Below are positions 8,292 through 18,636 of a stretch of 64,000 nucleotides of DNA, one piece after another. Every line of letters starts with the position of its first letter. Position 1 is the stretch's first letter. The DNA lies in assembly GCF_036227405.1 (NCBI RefSeq), contig NZ_CP109473.1:1116001-1180000 (forward strand). The letters are read 5' to 3'. The DNA is from Streptomyces sp. NBC_01460 (GTDB taxonomy: Bacteria; Actinomycetota; Actinomycetes; Streptomycetales; Streptomycetaceae). Position numbers and translations under genes: made by a program. The notes beneath the pieces are model-generated. The model saw nothing but the letters and a program-made list of their open reading frames with translations. It made no database searches and was not told where the DNA came from.

Positions 8292-9284
8292 ATGCCCCTC
8301 ACCCACCGTGTCGTGATCGCGGTCTTCCCGGGCGTCGACCTCCTCGACGTCACCGGCCCGGCCGAGGTCTTCGCGCTGGCCAACCGGGAGACCGACGGCC
8401 ACGACCCCTACCAGGTCCAGCTCGCGGGCCCGGTCGCCGGTGCGGTGCGGACGTCGGCGGGCGTACGGCTGCTGACCGATCTCACCTTCGACGAGGTCGG
8501 CGACCGGGCGGACACGCTGGTCGTCCCCGGCGCCGCGGACATGACGGACGAAGGTCCCACGGCACGCGTCGACCCCGAGGTCGTGGCGTGGGTGAAGGCG
8601 ACCGCTCCGCACGTCAGGCGGGTCGCCTCAGTGTGTGTGGGCGCCCATCTGCTGGCGGCGGCCGGTCTGCTGGACGGGAGGACGGCGACGACCCACTGGT
8701 CGACGGCCGCCCAGCTCGCCGCGGACCACCCGGCCGTCACCGTCGATCCGGACCCGATCTTCGTCCGGGCCGATCACGGCCGGCTGTGGACGGGTGCCGG
8801 CATCAGCGCCTGCCTGGACCTCTCACTGGCCCTGGTGGCCGAGGATCTCGGCGAGGAGACCGCGCTGGCCGTCGCACGCCAGCTGGTGATGTTCCTGAAG
8901 CGGCAAGGCGGGCAGAGTCAGTTCTCCGTACCGCTCAGCCGCCCCGCGGCCTCCCGCCGCGACATCGACGAACTGCGGTCGTGGATCGCCGGTCATCTCG
9001 ACGCGGACCTGTCCGCCCGGGCACTGGCGGCCCGTATGCGTCTGAGCGAACGCCACTTCGCGCGTGTCTTCACCCGGGAGACCGGGGCCGGACCGGCAGC
9101 CTACGTCGAAGCGGCCAGGATCGAAGCGGCCAGGCGGCTCCTGGAGAGCACCGACCACGCCCTGGGCCAGGTCGCGGCAGCCGCCGGACTCGGCTCGACG
9201 GAGACCCTGCACCGGGCGTTCAGGCGGCAGCTCGCCACCACGCCCTCCGCCTACCGCCGGCAGTTCAGGACCGGGCCGGCCTGA
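8292..9284 (+). CDS. GlxA-type transcriptional regulator (DJ-1/PfpI domain plus AraC HTH)
   Basis: This 330-residue protein joins an N-terminal DJ-1/PfpI-like domain (VVIAVFPGVDLLDVTGPAEVF near the start, nucleophile-elbow segment SVCVGAHLLA near residue 117) to a C-terminal AraC DNA-binding domain (about 215-325, ARRLLESTDHALGQVAAAAGL and the second helix-turn-helix FRRQLATTPSAYRRQF). GAGGATGAGG precedes the ATG at 8292. A terminator and an isochorismatase-fold hydrolase gene follow. Such regulators often control the hydrolase next to them, which would be the first hypothesis here. Confidence 0.88.
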   Translation: MPLTHRVVIAVFPGVDLLDVTGPAEVFALANRETDGHDPYQVQLAGPVAGAVRTSAGVRLLTDLTFDEVGDRADTLVVPGAADMTDEGPTARVDPEVVAWVKATAPHVRRVASVCVGAHLLAAAGLLDGRTATTHWSTAAQLAADHPAVTVDPDPIFVRADHGRLWTGAGISACLDLSLALVAEDLGEETALAVARQLVMFLKRQGGQSQFSVPLSRPAASRRDIDELRSWIAGHLDADLSARALAARMRLSERHFARVFTRETGAGPAAYVEAARIEAARRLLESTDHALGQVAAAAGLGSTETLHRAFRRQLATTPSAYRRQFRTGPA

Positions 9285-9303
9285 GTTCCACCCCCTTGAG
9301 ACC

Positions 9304-9329
9304 GGCCCCGGTGCACAGGCACCGGGGCC
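9304..9329. terminator. Hairpin between the GlxA-type regulator and hydrolase
   Basis: A perfect 11-bp stem (9304-9314 with 9319-9329) with a 4-base loop lies 20 bases after the regulator stop and 38 bases before the hydrolase start. It suggests the two genes are separate transcripts or attenuated. Confidence 0.75.
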
Positions 9330-9366
9330 CGCACAGCCATGCCGTCCACCTACGGAAGGAACCCCG

Positions 9367-9990
9367 ATGACCTCGAACCAGCCGTCCACGCCCCTGCGCT
9401 CTCTTCTCGGTCTGGACAATCACCCGCCGCGGCTGAGCGAGTCCGCACTGATCATGATCGATTTCCAGAACACCTACCGGAACGGCGTGATGGCCCTGGA
9501 AGGCGCCGAGGAGGCCCTCGCGGCCGGCGCACGTCTCCTCGACCGGGCGCGTGCGGCGGGTACCCCCGTCGTCCATGTCGTGCACGACGGCGGCGAGAAC
9601 TCCCCGTACGACCTCGGTGCCCGTGTCGGCGCCATCAGCGACGAGGTCGCCCCGGTGGAGGGTGAACCGGTCGTGGTCAAGCAGCATCCCAACGCCTTCC
9701 ACGCCACCGGACTCGAGAAGACGCTGTCCGGGCTCGGCTTCGGAGCGGGCAGCGGCAGGAATCTCGTGCTGGCCGGCTTCATGACGCACATGTGCGTCAA
9801 CTACACGGCGCAGGAGGCCTTCAACCTCGGCTACCGTCCCACCGTCGTCGCCGAGGCCACCGCGACCCGGGCGCTCACGGCCCCGGACGGCACCCTCGTG
9901 CCCGCGGCCACGCTCAAGACCGCCGCGCTGACCATGCTCACCGACGTGTTCGCCACCGTGGTCCCGACCACGGACGCCCTGCCGGGCTGA
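9367..9990 (+). CDS. Isochorismatase-family cysteine hydrolase
   Basis: This 207-residue cytosolic hydrolase has the family triad: Asp in MIDFQNTY (about residue 29), Lys in VVVKQHPNAF and Cys in GFMTHMCVNYTA, which is followed by the usual helix. The cis-peptide region before the cysteine (LAGFMTHMC) is conserved. Members hydrolyse nicotinamide, isochorismate, ureidoacrylate or similar amides, and the substrate cannot be fixed here. The ATG at 9367 follows GGAAGGAA. The preceding gene is a GlxA-type regulator and a long inverted repeat follows the stop. Confidence 0.9.
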   Translation: MTSNQPSTPLRSLLGLDNHPPRLSESALIMIDFQNTYRNGVMALEGAEEALAAGARLLDRARAAGTPVVHVVHDGGENSPYDLGARVGAISDEVAPVEGEPVVVKQHPNAFHATGLEKTLSGLGFGAGSGRNLVLAGFMTHMCVNYTAQEAFNLGYRPTVVAEATATRALTAPDGTLVPAATLKTAALTMLTDVFATVVPTTDALPG

Positions 9991-10316
9991 CCGGTGCGGA
10001 AGCGGTCCTGGGGGACAGCCCTGAGGGCCGCTTCCGTTTGCGCGCCAGGTCACGGTGGCCGGTGGCCCGAGCCGGGCCGCCTCTGCGCGCCAGGACTTCG
10101 TATGCACCGGAAACAAAGCTACGATCGATCACCGACCAGCAGACGAGTCCGTACAGACCATCGACTGATGCCACATCAGGTGAGACGACGAGGAGTGGGT
10201 ACCCGTCCGAGGAGGCCGGCTTCCGGCCGGCCGCTCGATCGGGTCGAGGGACAACGCCACGCGTGACCTGACAGAACGCGGCCACCGGCCCGGTCCGGAA
10301 GGCTAGGAGAGAAGCT
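9991..10316 (+). other. 326-base gap before the PlsC-type acyltransferase gene
   Basis: The gap holds a terminator hairpin for the hydrolase gene (9997-10005 with 10028-10036, followed by TTT), two copies of TGCGCGCCAGG (10039-10049 and 10084-10094) and an inverted repeat CTGATG-CCA-CATCAG (10165-10179). The acyltransferase ribosome site AGGAGAG lies near its right end. I see no coding signal, so much of it may be promoter and leader for the acyltransferase. Confidence 0.5.
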
Positions 10317-11027
10317 GTGTTCTATTACGTCCTGAAGTACGTCGTGCTGGGCCCTTTGCTGCGGCTGACGTTCCGGCCGCGCATCGAAGGGCTGGAACAC
10401 ATTCCCGACGACGGCGCGGCCATCGTGGCGGGCAACCACCTCTCGTTCTCCGACCACTTCCTGATGCCGGCGATCCTCAAGCGCCGCATCACGTTCCTCG
10501 CGAAGGCCGAGTACTTCACCGGCCCGGGCATCAAGGGCAAGCTGACCGCGGCCTTCTTCCACAGCATCGGACAGATCCCCGTCGACCGGTCCGGAAAGGA
10601 AGCGGGACAGGCGGCCATCCGTGAAGGGCTGGGGGTGCTGAGCAAGGGCGAACTGCTGGGCATCTACCCGGAAGGCACCCGCTCGCACGACGGACGGCTG
10701 TACAAGGGCAAGGTCGGGGTCGCGGTGATGGCGATCAGGGCGGGGGTCCCGGTCATCCCCTGCGCGATGGTCGGCACGTTCGAGATCCAGCCGCCCGGAC
10801 AGAAGGTGCCCAGCATCAAACGGGTCACCATCCGTTTCGGGGAGCCGCTGGACTTCTCCCGCTACGCCGGCCTGGAGGACCAGAAGGCGGCGATCCGAGC
10901 GGTGACGGACGAGATCATGTACGCCATTCTCGGGCTCTCCGGACAGGAGTACGTCGACGAGTACGCGGTGAAGGCGAAGGCGGCGCAGGGCGAGGAGTCC
11001 AAGAAGTTCCCCCGACGTCCACGCTGA
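10317..11027 (+). CDS. plsC: 1-acyl-sn-glycerol-3-phosphate acyltransferase family protein
   Basis: This 236-residue membrane-associated acyltransferase adds an acyl chain to lysophosphatidate or a related acceptor in phospholipid synthesis. Motif I is NHLSFSD (His and Asp of the HX4D box, about residues 42-48), the phosphate-binding motif is YPEGTRS (about residues 119-125) and VPVIPCAMV forms the later block. The GTG start at 10317 has AGGAGAG at good spacing. The charged C-terminal tail (EESKKFPRRPR) is cytosolic. Streptomyces carry several paralogues, so the symbol denotes the family, not the single essential enzyme. Confidence 0.88.
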   Translation: MFYYVLKYVVLGPLLRLTFRPRIEGLEHIPDDGAAIVAGNHLSFSDHFLMPAILKRRITFLAKAEYFTGPGIKGKLTAAFFHSIGQIPVDRSGKEAGQAAIREGLGVLSKGELLGIYPEGTRSHDGRLYKGKVGVAVMAIRAGVPVIPCAMVGTFEIQPPGQKVPSIKRVTIRFGEPLDFSRYAGLEDQKAAIRAVTDEIMYAILGLSGQEYVDEYAVKAKAAQGEESKKFPRRPR

Positions 11028-11029
11028 GC

Positions 11030-11056
11030 GGGAAATCTGCTGAGGGCCGATTTCCC
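11030..11056. terminator. Hairpin after the acyltransferase
   Basis: GGGAAATC (11030-11037) pairs with GATTTCCC (11049-11056) across an 11-base loop, immediately after the plsC-type stop. Confidence 0.6.
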
Positions 11057-11092
11057 TGGTCCGGCCGCTCGGGCGGTCGTAGCGTCTTCGGC

Positions 11093-12142
11093 ATGAGCAG
11101 AGGACGAGCGTTCGTGCTGGGCGCGACGGGACAGATCGGCCGGGCCGCCGTGCGGGCTCTCGCCGAGGACGGCTGGGACGTGACCGCGGCATCACGCGGC
11201 GGCGGCAGGGACGGTGCCTGGGGCGACGGCGTCCGTCCGCTCGCGCTCGACCGCGAGGAGGAGGGGGCGCTCGCGTCCGCCCTCGGCGACGGGTGCGACG
11301 TCCTGGTCGACATGGTCGCCTTCGGCCCGGACCACGCCGCGCAGCTGACGGGGCTCGCGGACAGGGCCGGATCCGCGGTCGTCATCTCCAGCGGCGCGGT
11401 GTACGAGGACCCGCAGGGGCGCAGTTTCGACACGCAGGGCGATCCGGACGGCTTCCCGGAGTATCCGGTGCCCATCCCGGAGACACAGCGCACGGTGCCC
11501 CCTGGCGACGCGACGTACGGGACGCGCAAGGTCGCCCTGGAGCGGGAACTGCTCGCGGCCGGTGACGCGTTGCCGGTGACGCTGCTGCGGGCGGGCGCGA
11601 TACACGGGGCACACTGCCGTACGCCACGCGAGCTGTACTTCGTCAAGCGCGCGCTGGACGGACGCGGCCGGCGGGTCCTCGCGTACGAGGGGGCGAGCCG
11701 CTTCCATCCGGTCCATGTGTCCAACCTCGCCGAGCTGATACGGCTGGCCGCGCTACGGCCGGCCTCACGGGTGCTCAACGCGGGCGACCCGGGGGCACCC
11801 ACCGTCGCCGAGATCGGCGCGGCCGTCGACGGCGTGCTGGGCAGGGAGAGCGAGACGGTGCTGGTGGCGGGCCCGCCACCGGAAGGGCACGTCGGCGACA
11901 CACCGTGGAGCGGTGCTCATCCCGTCGTCTACGACATGGCGGCCGCCGAACGGGAGCTGGGGTACCGCCCGGTGACGGGGTATGAGGAGTCACTGCCGGA
12001 GACCGTCGAATGGCTGGCGGCCCGGCTCCACGGACGCGACTGGAGGGAGGCCTTCCCGAAGATGCTCCGCAACTACGGCGAGACCCTCTTCGACTACGCG
12101 GCGGAGGACGCCTGGCTGGAGTGGTACGACCGGAGCGGGTGA
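11093..12142 (+). CDS. NAD-dependent epimerase/dehydratase family protein
   Basis: This 349-residue protein has an N-terminal Rossmann dinucleotide site (FVLGATGQIGRAAVRAL, residues 5-21) and a later YGTRKVALE segment (about residue 142) that matches the YxxxK active site of extended short-chain dehydrogenases. The order fits nucleoside-sugar epimerase or isomerase relatives, but the substrate is unknown. No signal peptide or membrane segment is seen. It stands alone between two hairpins. Confidence 0.82.
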   Translation: MSRGRAFVLGATGQIGRAAVRALAEDGWDVTAASRGGGRDGAWGDGVRPLALDREEEGALASALGDGCDVLVDMVAFGPDHAAQLTGLADRAGSAVVISSGAVYEDPQGRSFDTQGDPDGFPEYPVPIPETQRTVPPGDATYGTRKVALERELLAAGDALPVTLLRAGAIHGAHCRTPRELYFVKRALDGRGRRVLAYEGASRFHPVHVSNLAELIRLAALRPASRVLNAGDPGAPTVAEIGAAVDGVLGRESETVLVAGPPPEGHVGDTPWSGAHPVVYDMAAAERELGYRPVTGYEESLPETVEWLAARLHGRDWREAFPKMLRNYGETLFDYAAEDAWLEWYDRSG

Positions 12143-12184
12143 GCGCCCCTGGACGGGTGGTGCGGGTGCACCGGGCCGGGAGGG

Positions 12185-12225
12185 GTGAGCGGGCGACCGC
12201 CGGGAAACATCGGCCGCCCGCTCAC
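12185..12225. terminator. Bidirectional hairpin between the epimerase and tap
   Basis: GTGAGCGGGCG (12185-12195) pairs perfectly with its complement at 12215-12225. The hairpin lies between two convergent stops. Confidence 0.75.
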
Positions 12226-12238
12226 GTTCAGTCGGCCG

Positions 12239-13816
12239 TCACGGCTTCGGCGTGGCGTGCGGGGTGCACGTCACGTCGCGCCGGTCGGTCTCTCCCGTGA
12301 GCAGGTAGGTGTCCACCCGCTCGTTGATGCAGGGGTTGACCAGGCCGGTGACACCGTGCGAGCCGGCATCCTTCTCGGTGATGAGACGGGAGCCCTTGAA
12401 GCGCTTGTGCAGCTCGACGGCGCCCTCGTACGGGGTGGCGGCGTCACGCGTGGACTGCACGATCAGCACCGGGGGCAGTCCCTTGCCCGTGCGGACGTCC
12501 AGGGGGGTCTGCTGCTTGGACGGCCAGGTCGCACAGGGCAGGTTCATCCAGGCGTTGGCCCACGTCATGAACGGGTTGTCTTTGTGCAGACGGGTGTTGT
12601 CGCGGTCCCACTTCTTCCAGCTGGTGGGCCACTGGGCATCCGCGCACTCGACCGCCGTGTAGACGGCGTTGCCGTTCTCCGAGCTGATGTTGCCCGCGGT
12701 GTCCGACAGGTCGGGCGCCGCGGCGTCGATCAGGGCCTGGGTGTCGCCGCCCAGATAGTCGCTCCAGGTCTGGGCGGTGGGTGCCCAGGCGGAGTCGTAG
12801 TACGGCGCGCTCTGGAAGAATCCGATGAGCTCGGCGGGGCCGACGACGCCGCCGATCGGGTTCTTCTTGGCCGCCGCGCGCAGCGTCAGCCACGCCTGCT
12901 CGACCTTCTCGGGCGTGTCACCGATGTGGTAGGCCGCGTCGTTCTTCGCGACCCACGCCTTCCAGTCGTTCCAGCGGGTCTGGAAGGCGATGTCCTGGTT
13001 GAGGTTGGCCTCGTACCAGATGTTGTCCTTCGCGGGGTTGACCACGCTGTCGACGATCATGCGGCGTACGTGCGACGGGAAGAGCGTGCCGTAGACCGCG
13101 CCCAGGTAGGTGCCGTAGGAGACGCCCAGGAAGTTGAGCTTCTTCTCGCCGAGCGCGGCGCGGATGACATCCAGGTCGCGTGCGGTGTTGGGCGTGGTCA
13201 TGTGCGGCAGCATGTCGCCGCTGCGCTCGGCGCAGCCGTCGGCGTACTCGGCCGCGAGCTTGCGCTGGGCCCGCTTGTCGGCCTCGCTGTCCGGGACCGG
13301 ATCGGCCTTCGGGGCCTTCACGAACTCCTCGGGGTCGATGCAGGAGATCGGCGCCGAGTGGCCGACCCCGCGCGGGTCGAAGCCGACGAAGTCGTACGCC
13401 TTCGCGGCCTTCGTCCAGAGCGGGTTCTTGGTGACGATGCGCTTCGGGAAGGCCATCCCCGAGCCACCGGGGCCACCCGGGTTGTAGACGAGTGCGCCCT
13501 GGCGCTCGTCCTTGGTGCCGGTGCTGACGTGCCGGTCGACCGCGAGCTTGATCTGCTTGCCGTTCGGCTTGCTGTAGTCGAGCGGGACGCTCACCCATCC
13601 GCACTGGATGGGTGCGGCGATCGCCCAGTCGGCCGGACAGTCCGTCCAGTCGATACCGGTCCGCGCGGCCCGGGCGGCCGCGGTCTGGACGCCGCGTGCC
13701 TCCTGGTCGCCGTGGTGCCGGCCGGCGGCACCGGCGGCCGGTGCGGCTATCGCCCCCGCTATGAGCGTGCCCGCGATCAGAGTGCCGGCCGAGCCGAGCA
13801 CTGCCGTGCGCTTCAA
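12239..13816 (-). CDS. tap: Secreted tripeptidyl aminopeptidase
   Basis: This exported serine peptidase removes tripeptides from protein N-termini. A hydrophobic signal with an Ala-rich cleavage region (GAIAAPAAGAAG) is followed by an alpha/beta-hydrolase domain: oxyanion region NPGGPGGSG, nucleophile GVSYGTYLG, Asp in QSTRDAATP and His in GSHGVTG. The sequence is very close to my memory of S. lividans Tap. I prefer the TTG start at 13816 because GGGGGAGG lies 6 bases upstream and it gives a normal signal peptide (MKRTAVLG). An in-frame ATG at 13867 has a weaker AAAGGA at 11 bases and would add 17 residues. The gene converges on the epimerase and is upstream of, and co-directional with, nothing else. 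Confidence 0.92.
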   Translation of the reverse strand: MKRTAVLGSAGTLIAGTLIAGAIAAPAAGAAGRHHGDQEARGVQTAAARAARTGIDWTDCPADWAIAAPIQCGWVSVPLDYSKPNGKQIKLAVDRHVSTGTKDERQGALVYNPGGPGGSGMAFPKRIVTKNPLWTKAAKAYDFVGFDPRGVGHSAPISCIDPEEFVKAPKADPVPDSEADKRAQRKLAAEYADGCAERSGDMLPHMTTPNTARDLDVIRAALGEKKLNFLGVSYGTYLGAVYGTLFPSHVRRMIVDSVVNPAKDNIWYEANLNQDIAFQTRWNDWKAWVAKNDAAYHIGDTPEKVEQAWLTLRAAAKKNPIGGVVGPAELIGFFQSAPYYDSAWAPTAQTWSDYLGGDTQALIDAAAPDLSDTAGNISSENGNAVYTAVECADAQWPTSWKKWDRDNTRLHKDNPFMTWANAWMNLPCATWPSKQQTPLDVRTGKGLPPVLIVQSTRDAATPYEGAVELHKRFKGSRLITEKDAGSHGVTGLVNPCINERVDTYLLTGETDRRDVTCTPHATPKP

Positions 13817-13968
13817 GTGGAACCTCCCCCTGCGTGATGCGCCGCCCGTGGCGGCGCAGTGGTTCATGTGTCCAGGCGGATCCTTTCGTCTGTGGGGTTG
13901 CTGAGAACAGGGCGTACGCATGTTCTTTACCGAACCAATAACCGGTGCCGACTGCCCGCTGAGCGAAC

Positions 13969-14750
13969 TCAGTCCTTCTGCAGGGCCTTTGATTCCTTCA
14001 GCAGACCCTCCAGCGCCTCGTCCAGCACCGCGCGCAGCAGCCGTGCGTCGGCGGCGAGCGCCGTCACGAGGACGGCGGGACCCGCCAGCGGGGTGAGGGC
14101 GGCAGTGGGTCCGAGCAGCCTCGGTGCGCACGGGCCGCCCTCGAACGCGGGGTCGACGAGCAGCAGTTGTCCCACGGCGCGGTGTCCGTCCAGCACGGCA
14201 GGGCCGTCCCACCCTCCGGGGGCCCCCGGTCCGTAGGCGAGTTGCTGGTCGAGCAGCGGTCGTCCGGCTCTTCTCACGGTCAGGCGGGACGAGAGCCGGC
14301 CGGTGCTCTCGCCGTGCCGGCCCAGGACCAGTTCCTCGCGGAGCACCAGACGCGAGGTGCCGGCGAGTTCGGCCCTGGTGGTCATGTCGAGTGCGCTGCC
14401 GCACGCGGAGACGAGCTGCTCGGGCAGCCAGTGGAGCTCCGCCCCCTCCCCCACGCTCAGCCGCACGTCGTACGTCGCGGGGCCGGCCTCGGGGCCGGCT
14501 CCCGGAAGGGCCACGGTGGCGGCGGCGGAGTCCACCGTCACCCGTGCCCCGTCCTCGGCCCTGACCTCGACGGCGAGCCGGTCCCCGCCGAGCGGCGCGC
14601 TCATCGCGCCGACCACGGTGACCCGCGCGCGGGCGCTGTCCGGGGATCTGGTGCGGCGCAGGGCGAGCGGCCCGCCGCTCTCCAGCACCGGAAGCGACGT
14701 CGATCCCCGCCCGTCGGCGACCGCCGTGATCCGCGCGGTGGCCGTGACGC

Positions 14751-14754
<4 letters not shown>
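13969..14754 (-). CDS. ureD: Urease accessory protein UreD
   Basis: UreD (UreH) is the scaffold on which the UreFG complex delivers nickel to apo-urease. The 261-residue protein has the family's moderately conserved beta-rich pattern, with [15 protein letters not shown] near the middle and the C-terminal [12 protein letters not shown]. Its ATG overlaps the ureG stop by 4 bases (ATGA), so the two are translationally coupled. It is the last gene of the operon read leftwards. Confidence 0.9.
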
Positions 14755-15428
<674 letters not shown>

Positions 15429-15471
15429 GGTGCGACTCCTGGTGAGGGCGGGCGGGGGAGGTGCTCGTGGT

Positions 15472-16137
15472 TCAGGACGCGAACAGGCGGACCGGCCAGG
15501 CCGCGTGGGCCTCGGCGGAGATGTCGAGCATCGGGGCGGAGGCGGCTGGTAGCGCGTCGATGCCCCCCAGTGCCGCCGCGGCCGCCTGTTCCGCGACCTG
15601 GTCGAGGGCGGGCGCGAGGCGGGCCAGCACCGCTGTCGCCTCGAAGGGGTCCAGGGAGAGGAGGCGGACCACCGCGGTGGCCGGGCCGCTGACCGTTTCG
15701 TACGCGACGCAGTGTGCGGCGTCCGCGGGGCCCAGGCCCGCCGCTCGCGCCGTGAGGCCGAGGACGACGGGCTGGTGGGCGCCGCGCGGTCTCGCCTCGG
15801 CGAGCGCGGCCAGTTCGGGGCTGGGCCAAGTGGCCCGTGCCGCCCTCATCAGCTGGCGGCCGAGCCTGCGCGCGACGTTCCTGAGCGCGGGCGAGGGCGT
15901 CCGGGCGTCGGCGGCCTCGTCGAGCGCGAGGGGGTCGAGGCCGTGGGCCGCCGCCGCGGCGAGCGCGGCGGAGGTGAGGCCGGTGGTGTGGAGCCTGCCC
16001 AGGCAGAACTCGGCCAGGTCCTGGGCATCGCGGATGTGTCCCGCCTTGACGGCCGGTTCGGCTCCACCGGAGTGGGCGTGGCCACCGGCGGGGAACCGGC
16101 CGTCGGCGAGGACGAGCAGGGCTGCGCGTGTCGTCAT
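15472..16137 (-). CDS. ureF: Urease accessory protein UreF
   Basis: UreF activates UreG GTPase activity and helps gate nickel transfer to urease. The 221-residue all-helical protein starts with the characteristic [16 protein letters not shown] segment and has the [19 protein letters not shown] segment in the C-terminal half. It lies 17 bases after ureC and 43 bases before ureG in the leftward operon. Confidence 0.92.
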   Translation of the reverse strand: MTTRAALLVLADGRFPAGGHAHSGGAEPAVKAGHIRDAQDLAEFCLGRLHTTGLTSAALAAAAAHGLDPLALDEAADARTPSPALRNVARRLGRQLMRAARATWPSPELAALAEARPRGAHQPVVLGLTARAAGLGPADAAHCVAYETVSGPATAVVRLLSLDPFEATAVLARLAPALDQVAEQAAAAALGGIDALPAASAPMLDISAEAHAAWPVRLFAS

Positions 16138-16154
16138 GAAGTGCTGTCCTGCCC

Positions 16155-17876
16155 TCAGAAGAGGAAGTACCGCTGAGCCATGGGCAGTTCGGCGGCAGGA
16201 GCGGGTTCGACCGGATCACCGTCGATGGTGACGGCGAAGCTGTCGGGGTCGACCTCGACCCGGGGCAGGGCGTCGTTCTCCCGCATGTCCGCCTTGGTGA
16301 CCCCCCGGGTGCTGGTGATCGGGACGAACGCCTTGCCGAGCCCCAGACGCCCGGGCAGGCCGGCCTCGACGGCGGCCGAGGACACGAAATTGAAGGAGTT
16401 GGCCGCCGGGGCCCGGCCCACCGCGCCGAACATCGGACGGGGCATGACCGGCTGCGGGGTGGGGATCGAGGCGTTCGCGTCGCCCATCTGCGCGTACGCG
16501 ATCTGGCCGCCCTTGATCACCGTCTGCGGCTTGACGCCGAAGAAGGCTGGGTCCCACAGCACGAGGTCGGCGAGCTTGCCGGTCTCGACGGACCCGATCT
16601 CGCTGTCCAGTCCTTGGGCGACAGCGGGGTTGATCGTGTATTTGGCGACATAGCGACGTGCCCGGTGGTTGTCCGCGGCACCGTCGCCCGGGAGGGCGCC
16701 CCGTCGCCGCTTCATCACGTGGGCGGTCTGCCAGGTGCGGAGGATCACCTCTCCGATCCTGCCCATCGCCTGGGAGTCCGAGGAGATGATCGAGATGGCC
16801 CCCAGGTCGTGGAGGATGTCCTCGGCCGCGATGGTCGACGGCCGGATGCGTGACTCGGCGAAGGCGAGGTCCTCCGGCACGGTCGGGTTGAGGTGGTGAC
16901 AGACCATCAGCATGTCGAGGTGCTCCTCGATCGTGTTGACGGTGTGCGGCCGGGTCGGGTTGGTGGAGCTCGGCAGGACGTAGGGCTCCGAGACCACACT
17001 GATGATGTCGGGAGCGTGCCCGCCGCCCGCGCCTTCGGTGTGGTACGCGTGGATGGAGCGCCCGGCGATGGCGGCCAGCGTGTCCGCGACGAATCCCGCC
17101 TCGTTGAGCGTGTCCGTGTGGATGGCGAGCTGGGCGCCGGTCTCCTCGCAGACACTCAGGCAGGCGTCGATGACGGCGGGCGTCGCACCCCAGTCCTCAT
17201 GGATCTTGAAGCCGAGGGCGCCGGCGCGCAGTTGGGAGTGCATCGCCTCTCGGGACATGGTGTTGCCCTTGCCCAGCAGGCCGATGTTGACCGGGTAGCC
17301 ATCGAGTGCCTCGAACATCCGGGCGAGATGCCAGGGGCCCGGGGTGATCGTCGTGGCCTTGGTGCCTTCCGCCGGCCCCGTGCCGCCCCCGACGAGGGTG
17401 GTGATCCCGGAGGAGAGCGCCTGGTCGATCAGGGTCGGCGAGATGAAGTGGACGTGGGCGTCGATGGCTCCGGCGGTGAGGAACTTGCCGTTGCCCGCGA
17501 TGATCTCGGTCTCCGGGCCGATCACCAGATCGGGGTGCACGCCGTCCATCGTGTCCGGGTTCCCGGCCTTGCCGATGCCGGTGATCCTGCCGTCCCGAAT
17601 GCCGATGTCGGCCTTGACGATGCCCCAGTGGTCGATGACGACCGCGCCGGTGATGACCGTGTCGGGAGCGCCCTCGGCGCGGGTGGTGCGCGCCTGCCCC
17701 ATCGATTCGCGGATCACCTTCCCACCGCCGAACACGGCTTCGTCGCCCGACCGTCCGGGACCACCGGACCGGTCCTCCTCGATCTCGACGACGAGGTCGG
17801 TGTCGGCGAGCCGGATGCGGTCGCCCGTGGTGGGCCCGAACAGGTCGGCGTACACGGGGCGGCTGAGCTCAGGCAT
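16155..17876 (-). CDS. ureC: Urease alpha subunit
   Basis: The 573-residue catalytic subunit hydrolyses urea to ammonia and carbamate with a dinickel centre. The metal ligands are in AIDAHVHF (about residues 136-143), the carbamylated lysine is in GFKIHEDWG (about residue 221), and [24 protein letters not shown] and the mobile-flap segment [22 protein letters not shown] contain the remaining active-site residues. Its ATG overlaps the ureB stop by 8 bases. Nothing is missing, so it should be active if nickel insertion works. Confidence 0.97.
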   Translation of the reverse strand: MPELSRPVYADLFGPTTGDRIRLADTDLVVEIEEDRSGGPGRSGDEAVFGGGKVIRESMGQARTTRAEGAPDTVITGAVVIDHWGIVKADIGIRDGRITGIGKAGNPDTMDGVHPDLVIGPETEIIAGNGKFLTAGAIDAHVHFISPTLIDQALSSGITTLVGGGTGPAEGTKATTITPGPWHLARMFEALDGYPVNIGLLGKGNTMSREAMHSQLRAGALGFKIHEDWGATPAVIDACLSVCEETGAQLAIHTDTLNEAGFVADTLAAIAGRSIHAYHTEGAGGGHAPDIISVVSEPYVLPSSTNPTRPHTVNTIEEHLDMLMVCHHLNPTVPEDLAFAESRIRPSTIAAEDILHDLGAISIISSDSQAMGRIGEVILRTWQTAHVMKRRRGALPGDGAADNHRARRYVAKYTINPAVAQGLDSEIGSVETGKLADLVLWDPAFFGVKPQTVIKGGQIAYAQMGDANASIPTPQPVMPRPMFGAVGRAPAANSFNFVSSAAVEAGLPGRLGLGKAFVPITSTRGVTKADMRENDALPRVEVDPDSFAVTIDGDPVEPAPAAELPMAQRYFLF

Positions 17877-18180
17877 CGAGGGAACCTCCGGTGTCGCCGC
17901 GCAGTCCGGGGACGATGCGCAGGCCTGCGATCGGGACGAGTTCGACGTCGACGGGGATACCGGGCTCGAAGCGCACAGCGGTTCCGGCGGCGATGTTCAG
18001 CCGCAGCCCGTGGGCTGCGCGACGGTCGAAGTCCAGGCCGGTGTTGGCCTCGGCGAAGTGGTAGTGCGATCCGACCTGGACGGGCCGGTCCGCGGCGTTG
18101 AGGACGGTGAGGCGGGTGACGGGGCGCCCTTCGTTGAGCGCCACCGGCTCCTGCGCGTACAGGATCTCTCCGGGAATCAT
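17869..18180 (-). CDS. ureB: Urease beta subunit
   Basis: The 103-residue structural beta subunit starts MIPGEILY and carries the strand motifs [17 protein letters not shown] and GTAVRFEPG typical of UreB. The unfused three-subunit layout ureA-ureB-ureC is the usual bacterial form. It lies 14 bases after ureA and overlaps ureC by 8 bases, so subunit synthesis is coupled. Confidence 0.95.
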   Translation of the reverse strand: MIPGEILYAQEPVALNEGRPVTRLTVLNAADRPVQVGSHYHFAEANTGLDFDRRAAHGLRLNIAAGTAVRFEPGIPVDVELVPIAGLRIVPGLRGDTGGSLDA

Positions 18181-18194
18181 CGGCTGCTCCCCCG

Positions 18195-18497
<303 letters not shown>

Positions 18498-18560
18498 GCT
18501 TCCACCCTCTTCGTCTTCCGCCCGGTACCTGCCCCGGGCGCAGCGGGACCCTATCCCGCC

Positions 18561-18577
18561 TTCAACACTCTGTTGAA
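18561..18577. promoter_or_regulatory. Inverted repeat upstream of the urease operon
   Basis: TTCAACA-CTC-TGTTGAA has perfect 7-base arms and lies between the ureA start (18497) and the stop of the TetR gene (18637), so it can only serve the urease promoter. It does not look like the GTnAC/GAAAC pattern of GlnR. The binding protein is unknown. Confidence 0.6.
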
Positions 18578-18636
18578 CGATGAAGAGGATTCCGCGACCA
18601 GGTATTGCACGTTAGGGCGGAAGTTTTTCCGGCGCG

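Noticed and set aside
18498..18636. GlnR box upstream of ureA
   Set aside because: I looked for the GTnAC-N6-GAAAC pattern expected for nitrogen control and did not find a convincing match; only the TTCAACA/TGTTGAA repeat is clear.
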